Of a stretch of DNA of 63,673 bases, positions 52,372 through 59,197 are shown in pieces. A program made the translations under genes and the position numbers. The notes below the pieces were generated by a model. It worked only from the letters and a program-made list of their open reading frames with translations, ran no database searches and was not told the DNA's origin. The DNA lies in the IMG/VR virus record IMGVR_UViG_3300031251_000020, positions 1 to 63,673 of that record; one strand, written 5' to 3'. Position 1 is the first letter of the stretch; every line of letters starts with the position of its first letter. Origin of the DNA: a virus.

Positions 52372-52644
52372 TCAATCGTTTGTATATTGGTCCCAGATGG
52401 GGACTTCCTCCCGGCGGAAGAACTCCGGCGGGGTAGCTGTTCTCTCGAGTTGCGCCGACCATGCGCCATAGCGCTTTTTCACTTGTTCCGCCTCGGCAAG
52501 AAAGCTGTTCAGTCTGTCGATCATGTAAAAGATTGTTGATCCGTCGCAAATGTGCGCATCGACCTGCACGAGTTGCCAGCCGCAGATATCACGCCACATG
52601 CACGGTCTGTAAATCGCAACCCAGCAGGTAGCACGGTACTGCAT
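52372..52644 (-). CDS. WDHL-family small protein 3 (90 aa, divergent)
   Basis: Begins at a perfect dyad leader (ACCTCCGCAGGTAACACATG). Ends FFRREEVPIWDQYTND: the IWD core is kept, HL is replaced by QY. N-terminus MQYRATCWVAIYRPCMWRDI is Trp/Cys-rich. The middle is a longer helix (INSFLAEAEQVKKRYG-like), so this member has gained or exchanged a middle segment. Confidence 0.6.
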   Translation of the reverse strand: MQYRATCWVAIYRPCMWRDICGWQLVQVDAHICDGSTIFYMIDRLNSFLAEAEQVKKRYGAWSAQLERTATPPEFFRREEVPIWDQYTND

Positions 52645-52647
52645 GTG

Positions 52648-52869
52648 TTACCTGCGGAGGTTTAGTGGAATGAAATCCCAAATTTGGATTTCAGTCATTG
52701 TGTCTGGCGGTTGAAGAGGGGCTGGCAGCGATATATAGAACACACCGTCGCTATCCGCAGACGATATATCGAGCAAGCGTGTCGGTTGCCAACTATTGCG
52801 AGGTTCAACGTAAGCTCTCGTGCCGTCGCGATAGTACACGCAACGTCGCCAGCCTTCAGGCACTGCCAT
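52648..52869 (-). CDS. WDHL-family small protein 4 (73 aa, divergent)
   Basis: Leader with dyad ACCTTGAGAGGT. Product MAVPEGWRRCVYYRDGTRAY, ending PPDTMTEIQIWDFIPLNLRR. WRRCVYYRDG matches the N-terminal motif and TEIQIWD the C-terminal one. Three bases separate it from family member 3. Confidence 0.65.
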   Translation of the reverse strand: MAVPEGWRRCVYYRDGTRAYVEPRNSWQPTRLLDISSADSDGVFYISLPAPLQPPDTMTEIQIWDFIPLNLRR

Positions 52870-52872
52870 GTG

Positions 52873-53085
52873 TTACCTCTCAAGGTGATCCCAGATAGGA
52901 ATTTCGATGCTGCGAACTGGTGTTTCGCCTAAGCACGTAGGTCGAGACATATATCTCACGCTACCGCAGCGCAGCGGCTCATCGTAAAATTTCAAAAGCC
53001 CCATTCCCCTCACTGTGTGGGAAATCACAGTGCGTTTGCCGTGCTTATCGTACCCAACCCGGCACCACTTCTCAGGCGCTGCCAT
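52873..53085 (-). CDS. WDHL-family small protein 5 (70 aa)
   Basis: ATG 53085 lies inside the 3' end of the VWA gene. Product MAAPEKWCRVGYDKHGKRTV, ending GETPVRSIEIPIWDHLER. A typical member: KWCRVGYDKHG at the start, EIPIWDHLER at the end. Confidence 0.7.
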   Translation of the reverse strand: MAAPEKWCRVGYDKHGKRTVISHTVRGMGLLKFYDEPLRCGSVRYMSRPTCLGETPVRSIEIPIWDHLER

Positions 53086-54427
53086 CGTTCGGCACCTGCA
53101 CGACTTTGCCCCACGGGTACTTCTTCGGCTCGCCGCTGATGTCACCCCAAATCACAGGGTAATCCGTCGGCTCGCGCGACGGGAACGTGCCGTCACCGTC
53201 GGTGAGGTAGACCAGCGCGTCGACGTTCTCGAGGCCCATCTCCTTGATCATCTTGAACACGGGCTTGAAACTCGTGCCGCCGCCGCCCTTGGCGCCCTTG
53301 CAGTAGGCCGTGTGCAGGTCTGTCGGGTCCTCGATGTCGTCGACACGGTGGACCTTGGCATCGCACCACATGAGCACGATGCGCCGCGGCCGCAGATCCT
53401 CGAGGATGCCGCCCACTTCACTGAAGAAGCGCTCGATCAATTTCGGCACGGCGTATATGGAACCGGAAGTATCGGCTCCTATCACGATCGTGCCGGCGCC
53501 TTTGCCGCTCTTGCCCGGCGCGCCGATGCCTCGGGTGATCAATCGGCGGTCGAGCCGGCGATAGTCGTAGGAGCTGCCGCCGACGTGCCGTGCGAACAAC
53601 GCCTCGATATGGTCGGTCCAGTGCACCTTGGGCTTGAGCAGCTCCTCGAACATCTTCTCGAGCGCTTCGGGCAGCTTTCCTGCCGAGCGGGCCACCGTCA
53701 TGGCGCCGATGACTGCCTGCTGCCACTGCTGCGGGTTGGGCTGCGCCTCCGTGCTGTCGGGGTCCTGACCGGAGCTTGCCCCGGGAGGTAAGTGCTCGTC
53801 GAACTGGCCTTGAGCGAAGCGCGAACCGGCTCCTGTTTGGTCGGGTTTGTCTCCTCCGCTGCCTTCGCCAGCGTCCGAACCTTCGCCCTTTCCACCGCCT
53901 CCCTTCTTGGCCTCCTCGAAGATCCGATGGTACGCCTCCTGCCAGCTCGTATTGCCGTCGGCGATCTTGGGATCGAGCAGCCAGCCCTTCTTGCACTCGC
54001 CGATCTTGGCTTCGACCAGCATGGCGTTGATGACGAAGTCCTGCGCGAAGTTGGCGATCAGCGGATGGTACGGCAGGCTCTTGCCGCCCCACAGCACGGG
54101 GAGCTGGCCGCGCACATGCGCATGTCTCTGCGCCAGATGCAGATGCATGGCGTGGGCGATCTCGTGACAGCAGCAAAACACCTGCTGCTGCAGGGTCAAG
54201 CCGAAGAAGAACTCCGGGTTGGCCATGATGCGCTTGCCGTCGGTCGCCATGGTTGGGTTGGGTCTGCCCGACGGTAGTTCCGTCGTGAAGTAGATCACGT
54301 TGTCGGTGTCGTCCGGGTTCATCATACGATGAAGGAGGTACGAAAAAGCGGGGACAGACCAAATTAGTTTGGACTTACATTCGTTCCATTTCTGCAATTG
54401 TGCAGGTGTAAGAGCTATCGACTTCAT
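53072..54427 (-). CDS. VWA-domain protein with HExxH metallopeptidase-like N-terminus (DUF2201-type)
   Basis: 451 aa. N-terminal domain: HEIAHAMHLH at residues 88-97, a zincin-type HExxH. Residues ~170-235 are a Gly/Asp/Ser-rich linker. C-terminal von Willebrand factor A domain: MIDAS motif IGADTSGSIY (D319-S323), a threonine-bearing GGGGTSFKPVF and VYLTDGDGTFP. This is the DUF2201 layout, known to work with MoxR-type AAA+ ATPases; that partner is encoded at 55370-56482 in the same operon. Role in infection unknown; may be a chaperone or protease complex. Confidence 0.88.
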   Translation of the reverse strand: MKSIALTPAQLQKWNECKSKLIWSVPAFSYLLHRMMNPDDTDNVIYFTTELPSGRPNPTMATDGKRIMANPEFFFGLTLQQQVFCCCHEIAHAMHLHLAQRHAHVRGQLPVLWGGKSLPYHPLIANFAQDFVINAMLVEAKIGECKKGWLLDPKIADGNTSWQEAYHRIFEEAKKGGGGKGEGSDAGEGSGGDKPDQTGAGSRFAQGQFDEHLPPGASSGQDPDSTEAQPNPQQWQQAVIGAMTVARSAGKLPEALEKMFEELLKPKVHWTDHIEALFARHVGGSSYDYRRLDRRLITRGIGAPGKSGKGAGTIVIGADTSGSIYAVPKLIERFFSEVGGILEDLRPRRIVLMWCDAKVHRVDDIEDPTDLHTAYCKGAKGGGGTSFKPVFKMIKEMGLENVDALVYLTDGDGTFPSREPTDYPVIWGDISGEPKKYPWGKVVQVPNDGSA

Positions 54428-54637
54428 GTGTTACCTCTGCAGGTTAAGTGATCCCAGATGGGGATTTCGGTACGACGAATGGGAAGATTTTCTCTTCGAG
54501 GATAAAGCACCTCCGGCCACGAATACCAATCTCCGAATTGGTCAGGAGATCTAGCATGAAAATGAAACTGACTAACCGGACCAAAGCTGTTCGGCAAGCC
54601 AGTCTTCTTAACCGTAAGAACATCTCCACCAATACAT
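54424..54637 (-). pseudogene. WDHL-family small protein 6, frame disrupted near its start
   Basis: A consensus leader with dyad ends in ATG at 54637, but that frame gives only MYWWRCSYG and a stop. One base out of phase the frame continues as VKKTGLPNSFGPVSQFHFHA through VLYPRRENLPIRRTEIPIWD and HLTCRGNT. YWWRCSYG is exactly the expected family N-terminus, so one base has been gained near 54611 (+1 shift needed after TAC), or the gene uses programmed frameshifting, or the base is a sequencing error. The stop codon lies in the next leader. Confidence 0.6.
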
Positions 54638-54640
54638 GTG

Positions 54641-54889
54641 TTACCTCTCAAGGTGATCCCAGATGGGGATCTCCACAATGTCGTTCATGTAGAACGGGGC
54701 TTGTCGTGCGAAGCGGACACTGCCGCTCCACACGCGGTGGTGATTATCGACTGTCAAAACAGGACTACGATATGTTCCTGCTCTGATGTCGAACATGAAC
54801 CGCGCAGCTCCTCCACCGGATTTGCTGAGGAAATAGCATGCGAGTATCCAGTCGCCCGCATCGGCAATGCCGACTTGGATCTGCTCACG
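54641..54889 (-). CDS. WDHL-family small protein 7 (start uncertain)
   Basis: The frame ends APFYMNDIVEIPIWDHLER at 54641. Upstream it reads GDWILACYFLSKSGGGAARF, giving a W.L.CYF version of the N-terminal motif. No ATG/GTG/TTG start occurs in frame near the end of the previous gene; a GTG at 54888 overlaps its stop (GTGA) but is one base out of phase. So it either uses a rare start or is frame-shifted like its neighbour. Confidence 0.5.
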   Translation of the reverse strand, partial: REQIQVGIADAGDWILACYFLSKSGGGAARFMFDIRAGTYRSPVLTVDNHHRVWSGSVRFARQAPFYMNDIVEIPIWDHLER

Positions 54890-55127
54890 CCTCGCTTTTG
54901 TCGCGCGTCTCCTTATCCTCCAGATCAAGATCCTCCTTGCCGGCGACGAAGTCGTCGGAGTAGAGATGCAAGTCGGGCTTGGGCGAGCCGGGGTCCATGG
55001 CACCGTGAGCCAGATGGGCCGCGCCCCAGACGTCGCGGGCGCTGTTGCGCACGACTTCGAGGATCGTCTTCTGGAGTTCCTCGTTGCTAGTGTCGAAGCC
55101 GACGACGAGGTGGTATTCCTTCTTCAT
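54885..55127 (-). CDS. Hypothetical protein, 80 aa
   Basis: Leader GAAAGGTAACACATG. Product MKKEYHLVVGFDTSNEELQK, TILEVVRNSARDVWGAAHLA, ending in an acidic, charged tail (DLDLEDKETRDKSEA). A ferredoxin-like alpha/beta pattern; not recognised. Start overlaps the upstream stop (ATGA). Confidence 0.6.
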   Translation of the reverse strand: MKKEYHLVVGFDTSNEELQKTILEVVRNSARDVWGAAHLAHGAMDPGSPKPDLHLYSDDFVAGKEDLDLEDKETRDKSEA

Positions 55128-55360
55128 GTGTTACCTTTCGGGGTTGTTTGTATATGGTCCCAGATCGGGACTTCAGTTCGACGCCTCGGGAGACAATCCT
55201 CCCGAGGATAGAGTTTCATAGGGAACGAGCACCACGTGTAAGTTTGGCCAACGGTGAGCTCGATCATCGTGTTTCTTTTTTCAGGGCCGCTACTTACTAG
55301 AGCCAAACCGCCTCCCCGATTATAGACCCAACGCCACCACTTACCTGTATAGGTCTTCAC
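55124..55360 (-). CDS. WDHL-family small protein 8 (78 aa)
   Basis: GTG start at 55360 with SD GAGGGGG. Product VKTYTGKWWRWVYNRGGGLA, ending LYPREDCLPRRRTEVPIWDH and IQTTPKGNT. The last codons read straight through the leader of the next gene (GGT AAC ACA TGA = GNT-stop). The DNA for WDHIQT also contains an exact ACCATATAC motif. Confidence 0.7.
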   Translation of the reverse strand: MKTYTGKWWRWVYNRGGGLALVSSGPEKRNTMIELTVGQTYTWCSFPMKLYPREDCLPRRRTEVPIWDHIQTTPKGNT

Positions 55361-55369
55361 TGCCCCCTC

Positions 55370-56482
55370 TTATTGAGATATCAAAGCAATCAAACCTGCG
55401 TTCTTCGGCGTGAACTTCTTGAGGAACGCCGGATGTGATAGCAGTCGGAAGTTGCGCTTGATGGCTGCGGCCCCAAAGGTTACCTGAAAGTCGGGCGGCA
55501 GCCGCAGGGCATAGTCGATCACCTTGTCGGCCGTCTCCGGCGTGATGCGGTGGGCACAGTCGTACGCTACCAACATCTTGCCGTCCGGCTTGGACGGGAT
55601 CTCCGTGCCGGCAGGGTCCTTGACGATCGTCTCGAAGTCGGGAACCTCCGTCTTCATGCGGCACCACGTCAGGAAGTGGTCAGCGGCCGCGGCGCCGATC
55701 AGGCCAGACGCCATCTCCGTCATCATCGAAAGCTGCCTCTCGTCGCCGACCGGGAGCGCGCCGCTGGCATCCTGCATCTTGCTGAAGAGATGCGAGAGCA
55801 TGACCAGCGTCCGCGGCGTGCAGTATGGCCCCTGCTTGTCCGGCACCTTCCCGCTGAACACGACGTCGATGTTGCGCTTGGCGAACGCCGTGTAGAGCGG
55901 GTCGATGTTGTTGCGCACGGCCCAGTCTTCCCACGCGTTGACGTCGGGCAGGATGTGCACCTCGGCCCGCCGGTTGATGATGAAGTCGTACTCCTTCGTC
56001 GAGCCCGAGCGGTCTTCCGCCCGGTTGGCGGCGGTCATGATGCCGATGCCGTCGTGGACGAACCAGTTGCCGGCTACGCCCTTGAGGATGACCTGCGCCA
56101 GCGCCCGCTTGGTGTCGGGGTCGACCTTGTCCCACTCGTCGAAGAAGACGATACCGCGCTTGTAGCTGTTCATCGGCTTGCCTTGACTGGACATCATCCA
56201 CGGTGGCATGGTGAACTCGCTGATGGCGACTTCCTCGGTGTCACCGTCGGAGGTAACCATCGAGCGCTTGCCCGGCACGAGGTAGCCCAGCACGTCGGGC
56301 GGCGTGAGCGCGGCCGCCATGATGGTGCACAGGCCCCACTCGAAGCCGTCCTGCTGCTTGTACTTCTCGACCAATCCCTCGACCGTCTCGGACTTGCCGA
56401 GTCCGGGCGCCGATACGAGCTGCACGGTGATGCGGGCATCAAGATAGTGACGGGCGACGTTGGCGAATTGCGTGAGGTTCAT
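55370..56482 (-). CDS. MoxR-type AAA+ ATPase
   Basis: 370 aa. Walker A SAPGLGKS (residues 24-31), Walker B GIVFFDEWDK (~110-119), sensor-type IGIMTAANRAED, and arginine-finger-like NRRAEVHILP. The motifs and insertions (ALTPPDVLGYLVPG; CTPRTLVMLSH) are those of MoxR/RavA-like ATPases, which act with VWA proteins; the VWA partner is at 53072-54427. Two WDHL-family genes and one unrelated gene lie between the two partners. Confidence 0.88.
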   Translation of the reverse strand: MNLTQFANVARHYLDARITVQLVSAPGLGKSETVEGLVEKYKQQDGFEWGLCTIMAAALTPPDVLGYLVPGKRSMVTSDGDTEEVAISEFTMPPWMMSSQGKPMNSYKRGIVFFDEWDKVDPDTKRALAQVILKGVAGNWFVHDGIGIMTAANRAEDRSGSTKEYDFIINRRAEVHILPDVNAWEDWAVRNNIDPLYTAFAKRNIDVVFSGKVPDKQGPYCTPRTLVMLSHLFSKMQDASGALPVGDERQLSMMTEMASGLIGAAAADHFLTWCRMKTEVPDFETIVKDPAGTEIPSKPDGKMLVAYDCAHRITPETADKVIDYALRLPPDFQVTFGAAAIKRNFRLLSHPAFLKKFTPKNAGLIALISQ

Positions 56483-56516
56483 GTGTTACTTCTCCTGTGT
56501 TGCCTATGAGAGGCAG

Positions 56517-56759
56517 TTACCCGTCTAGGTGATCCCAGATAGGAATTTCGATGCGTCGAACGGGCAGGCTCGCCTTCGTCGGGTAGAGCGCCACGGGAAA
56601 ATACGCTACGCCAAAGTAACGCGCGGTGCTCACGAGCTCCGCACCGTGCCCGGCGAGAGTACTGTATTTCCGCGGCTGCCAATTAGGCTTCTCTCCCAAA
56701 GGCAAGTGCACGCGCCACCACTTCCCTTGACTTGGCCGTAACTGCCCTCGCCTGCTCAT
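56517..56759 (-). CDS. WDHL-family small protein 9 (80 aa)
   Basis: Dyad leader ACCTTGAGAGGTAACACATG. Product MSRRGQLRPSQGKWWRVHLP, ending LYPTKASLPVRRIEIPIWDH plus LDG. Typical member: KWWRVxL start, VALYP...LPVRR.EIPIWDHL end. Confidence 0.72.
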   Translation of the reverse strand: MSRRGQLRPSQGKWWRVHLPLGEKPNWQPRKYSTLAGHGAELVSTARYFGVAYFPVALYPTKASLPVRRIEIPIWDHLDG

Positions 56760-56762
56760 GTG

Positions 56763-57011
56763 TTACCTCTCAAGGTGATCCCAGATAGAAATTTCGATGC
56801 GGCGTGTTGGTAGGGAGGCGAGGTCGGGATAGAGCTTCATCGGCATGGGGGAGTGCCGGATGAAGCCAAAATCCTGATGCCTTATGAAGGGTTGGCAGCT
56901 CGTGTGCGTGACATATCGTGTGCTCCCGAGCACTGTGTGACACTGAGATGTCTTGCCTCTGTATGTCAAACTAGACACCCAGCGGAAACACCACCATTCA
57001 TACTTCGCCAC
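56763..57011 (-). CDS. WDHL-family small protein 10 (82 aa)
   Basis: Product MAKYEWWCFRWVSSLTYRGK, ending LYPDLASLPTRRIEISIWDH plus LER. Start lies within the 3' end of the upstream gene. The last family member toward the operon's promoter side; the cluster 52372-57011 holds eight of the ten. Confidence 0.72.
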   Translation of the reverse strand: MAKYEWWCFRWVSSLTYRGKTSQCHTVLGSTRYVTHTSCQPFIRHQDFGFIRHSPMPMKLYPDLASLPTRRIEISIWDHLER

Positions 57012-57399
57012 GGAGCACCTCGTATATGCGCGACAGCGCGTCGTGCCAGTCGATGATGCGCTCGAAGCCGGTGAACAGCGGCGCGTCGCCGAAGAGGTAG
57101 GCCACCTGCACTTCGTCGAGCGCGAACAATTCGGTCAGCGCGTCGAACCCGGCGATCGTGTATGGTACGCCGGCCCGGTAGCGCTGCAGCATGATCGCCC
57201 CCTGCCGATTACCTGCGTAAGTGCCGGACTGCACGACGAGGCCGAGCGCTTGGAAGTGCGGATCGTGTGCGGCCCAACCGGCAACACAGCCGAACGTCCC
57301 GCATGGATGCCAGAACACACTCATGTCGAGCGCGCTGTCGGCGTCGATGCGCTGACGCACCACTTCGGCAAGGTGCTCGAGCAGGGCAATGTCAGGCAT
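56998..57399 (-). CDS. Conserved CGT-x-x-C protein, 133 aa
   Basis: Product MPDIALLEHLAEVVRQRIDA, DMSVFWHPCGTFGCVAGWAA, then LFALDEVQVAYLFGDAPLFT. The CGT..C.AGWA motif with flanking helices defines a small, widespread phage and bacterial family of unknown function. ATG overlaps the end of the upstream gene. Confidence 0.6.
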   Translation of the reverse strand: MPDIALLEHLAEVVRQRIDADSALDMSVFWHPCGTFGCVAGWAAHDPHFQALGLVVQSGTYAGNRQGAIMLQRYRAGVPYTIAGFDALTELFALDEVQVAYLFGDAPLFTGFERIIDWHDALSRIYEVLRGEV

Positions 57400-57550
57400 T
57401 AGAAGCCTTGTTGAGTAAAATTACCATGGTGCGCGCGAACCGGATTAGCTCGACCTCCGTCATCGTGAGACTGTACTTCAACAGGATGACGTAGGGCACC
57501 GTGCCCTTGTAGATCGTGAAGCGTTCCTGTCCAGTGCCGAGTGAGTACAT
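57392..57550 (-). CDS. Hypothetical protein, 52 aa
   Basis: ATG after GGAGGTAACTC. Product MYSLGTGQERFTIYKGTVPY, then SLTMTEVELIRFARTMVILL. First gene after the promoter at 57569-57597. Unknown function. Confidence 0.55.
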   Translation of the reverse strand: MYSLGTGQERFTIYKGTVPYVILLKYSLTMTEVELIRFARTMVILLNKASNA

Positions 57551-57568
57551 GAGTTACCTCCAAACCAC

Positions 57569-57597
57569 ATGTTACCATCATAGGTAACACTTGTCAA
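57569..57597 (-). promoter_or_regulatory. Sigma70-type promoter with internal palindrome
   Basis: Minus strand: TTGACA (57597-57592), 17-nt spacer starting AGTGTTACC, TAACAT (57574-57569). The palindrome GTTACCTATGATGGTAAC (57588-57571) covers the spacer and reaches the -10, so a dyad-binding regulator would compete with RNA polymerase here. Confidence 0.6.
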
Positions 57598-57640
57598 TGG
57601 GAAAGAACAAGGGGCGGCACGGCATATCCCAGCGCGTGCC

Positions 57641-57687
57641 CATGATAGCAGCATATGCTGATATCATGCAGTCTCTCCGCGGAGAGA
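57641..57687. other. Two adjacent long palindromes in an intergenic gap
   Basis: 57641-57668 is a 28-bp palindrome with one mismatched pair (CATGATAGCAGCAT/ATGCTGATATCATG). 57672-57687 is the perfect 16-bp palindrome TCTCTCCGCGGAGAGA. They sit between the end of gene 57729-58007 and the promoter at 57597. No U-tract follows, so an operator, origin or cruciform site is more likely than a terminator. Confidence 0.7.
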
Positions 57688-57728
57688 GCTGACCCCCGTC
57701 GGCAATCGGATGTTTGTTTCCCGAGTGC

Positions 57729-58007
57729 CTATTCGATGATGCGCGGATCGTCGGAGATTTTCTCCGTGACCCGCACGCTGGCAGGCAAGCCGTCGGCGTC
57801 GATCGGCCCTCGATAGAGCACGCGGTTGCGGCCGTTGCCGTGCCAGTTGATCATCTCGACCACGGCATGGACGTTGTCGTTGGCGTCCTTGCTGAGATTG
57901 ATGGCAATGCCGCCGTGCCAGCTCGCGGCAACGACCCGCATGCCCCAGTGCCCGAGTCGATGCGCTTCGCCGCGCTCACCCTGACACGATCCGTAAAACT
58001 CTGCCAT
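57729..58007 (-). CDS. Hypothetical protein, 92 aa
   Basis: Leader GAGGGTAACACATG variant. Product MAEFYGSCQGERGEAHRLGH, WGMRVVAASWHGGIAINLSK, VHAVVEMINWHGNGRNRVLY. Beta-rich; not recognised. Last gene before the double palindrome. Confidence 0.6.
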   Translation of the reverse strand: MAEFYGSCQGERGEAHRLGHWGMRVVAASWHGGIAINLSKDANDNVHAVVEMINWHGNGRNRVLYRGPIDADGLPASVRVTEKISDDPRIIE

Positions 58008-58010
58008 GTG

Positions 58011-58265
58011 TTACCCTCCAAGATCAGAAAACAAACTACGATCGCAGAACCATGTATAGCGATGTTGCCACCGTTCCTCAAAATTTATGGAGTGGCTGGC
58101 AGTGACGTCGTAAGCAGCAGCCAGCTCGTTGACGATGCTGATCTGTTCGGGAGTAGCTTCGTGCACATGCACACAGACGAACAATTCGTCGCCCAAATCC
58201 GAGAACTGGACGATGTCTGGCAGCGCCATCGTCAAGGCAGCCCGCAGCTCCAGCCACTTCGGCAT
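58011..58265 (-). CDS. Hypothetical protein, 84 aa
   Basis: Product MPKWLELRAALTMALPDIVQ, then GDELFVCVHVHEATPEQISI. Alpha/beta, acidic. Starts from a GGTAACTCATG leader variant. Unknown. Confidence 0.55.
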   Translation of the reverse strand: MPKWLELRAALTMALPDIVQFSDLGDELFVCVHVHEATPEQISIVNELAAAYDVTASHSINFEERWQHRYTWFCDRSLFSDLGG

Positions 58266-58268
58266 GAG

Positions 58269-58445
58269 TTACCTCTTGTGGTCAATCGCACTGTTGAGGA
58301 GAGACACGATGCGGTGCGCTAGCGCATCCATCTCCGTCGGACTGAACTCTCCGACGCTGTTGCGGACGCTCGTCGAGAGCACTGCGATGGGCTTACCGTT
58401 GAGGCAGAGAAGCCTGCCGGCCTCCAGTGTCCAAATGTCTTTCAT
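58269..58445 (-). CDS. Hypothetical protein, 58 aa
   Basis: ATG 58445 overlaps the upstream stop (ATGA). Product MKDIWTLEAGRLLCLNGKPI, then FSPTEMDALAHRIVSLLNSA. The pattern W.LE.GR.L...G.P...L followed by a helix is a familiar short phage family of unknown role. Confidence 0.6.
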   Translation of the reverse strand: MKDIWTLEAGRLLCLNGKPIAVLSTSVRNSVGEFSPTEMDALAHRIVSLLNSAIDHKR

Positions 58446-58768
58446 TCGTCGAACGCCCTGAAGTCGAGCTGGTCGACAGTGTATTCCTCGCCGTCGTTGG
58501 CAAGGTAAACGACCCACTTCTCGATGGCGCCGAGCTTACGCACGCGCTCTTGCGTCTGTGATCCATCCCAGAACAACTCAGTCCCGCCCTGCCATTCCCA
58601 GTCAACGCCGTTGTCCATGCTGCCTTCGGCAGCGATCTCGCCGCCCTTCATGAAGTAGGCGATCTCGGCACGAGCCGGCACCATCTCGTACGTTCCGAGG
58701 ATCTCGGAGCCGTTGGGAGCGAACGCGCTGTATCGCTTGCCCGCTTCGAGCTCGTTGTATTTTGACAT
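58442..58768 (-). CDS. Hypothetical protein, 108 aa
   Basis: Product MSKYNELEAGKRYSAFAPNG, SEILGTYEMVPARAEIAYFM, VDQLDFRAFDE at the end. Beta-rich and acidic. Leader-driven start. Not recognised. Confidence 0.55.
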   Translation of the reverse strand: MSKYNELEAGKRYSAFAPNGSEILGTYEMVPARAEIAYFMKGGEIAAEGSMDNGVDWEWQGGTELFWDGSQTQERVRKLGAIEKWVVYLANDGEEYTVDQLDFRAFDE

Positions 58769-58771
58769 GTG

Positions 58772-59068
58772 TTACCTTTCGGAGTTAAGAGTCAGCGAGT
58801 GCGGTCCGGCAGGGATGCCGGAGAAGCGCATGACGGGAATTTTAAAGTAGATGAACGCCGGAGCGTCAGCGCGTTGCACTCGCCATAGTTTGTAACCGTC
58901 GAGCACAGAGCGCACCATCGGCTCGTCCTGAAAGCGAAAGTTGAGCCTGATGTAGCCCGACCTAGTGCCAACGCTCCTGCGTAACCACGTTACCTTGATG
59001 GGTATCTGCAACAACGTGAGGCTGGCAACGAACTCCTGCCACGGCACATGGTAGACGTCCTCGCTCAT
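58772..59068 (-). CDS. Hypothetical protein, 98 aa
   Basis: ATG 59068 overlaps the upstream stop (ATGA). Product MSEDVYHVPWQEFVASLTLL, VDGYKLWRV-like middle and IPAGPHSLTLNSER end. Unknown; not a WDHL member, since the C-terminal motif is missing. Confidence 0.5.
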   Translation of the reverse strand: MSEDVYHVPWQEFVASLTLLQIPIKVTWLRRSVGTRSGYIRLNFRFQDEPMVRSVLDGYKLWRVQRADAPAFIYFKIPVMRFSGIPAGPHSLTLNSER

Positions 59069-59181
59069 GCGCCGATACGCCAGCGAATGAAGTCGGCATC
59101 GATGCCGCGCTCCTCGCACAGCCGCTCGAAGCGGTCGGGCCAGCGGCGGGCGTACCAGCGAAGGAATATGTTGCGCAGCAT
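59065..59181 (-). CDS. Basic micro-protein, 38 aa
   Basis: Perfect dyad leader (ACCTCAAGAGGTAACACATG). Product MLRNIFLRWYARRWPDRFER followed by LCEERGIDADFIRWRIGA. Basic, Trp/Arg-rich helix. Overlaps the next gene start by four bases. Confidence 0.5.
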   Translation of the reverse strand: MLRNIFLRWYARRWPDRFERLCEERGIDADFIRWRIGA

Positions 59182-59197
59182 GTGTTACCTCTTGAGG

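Noticed and set aside
52372-57011. CRISPR-like array because of regularly repeated GATCCCAGAT and ACCT elements
   Set aside because: Repeats are spaced 200-1000 bp apart and encode the conserved C-terminus and leader of the WDHL genes; no short regular spacers.
58772-59068. Possible eleventh WDHL-family member (YKLWRV segment)
   Set aside because: The C-terminal EI.IWD motif is absent and the Trp motif lies in the middle of the protein.
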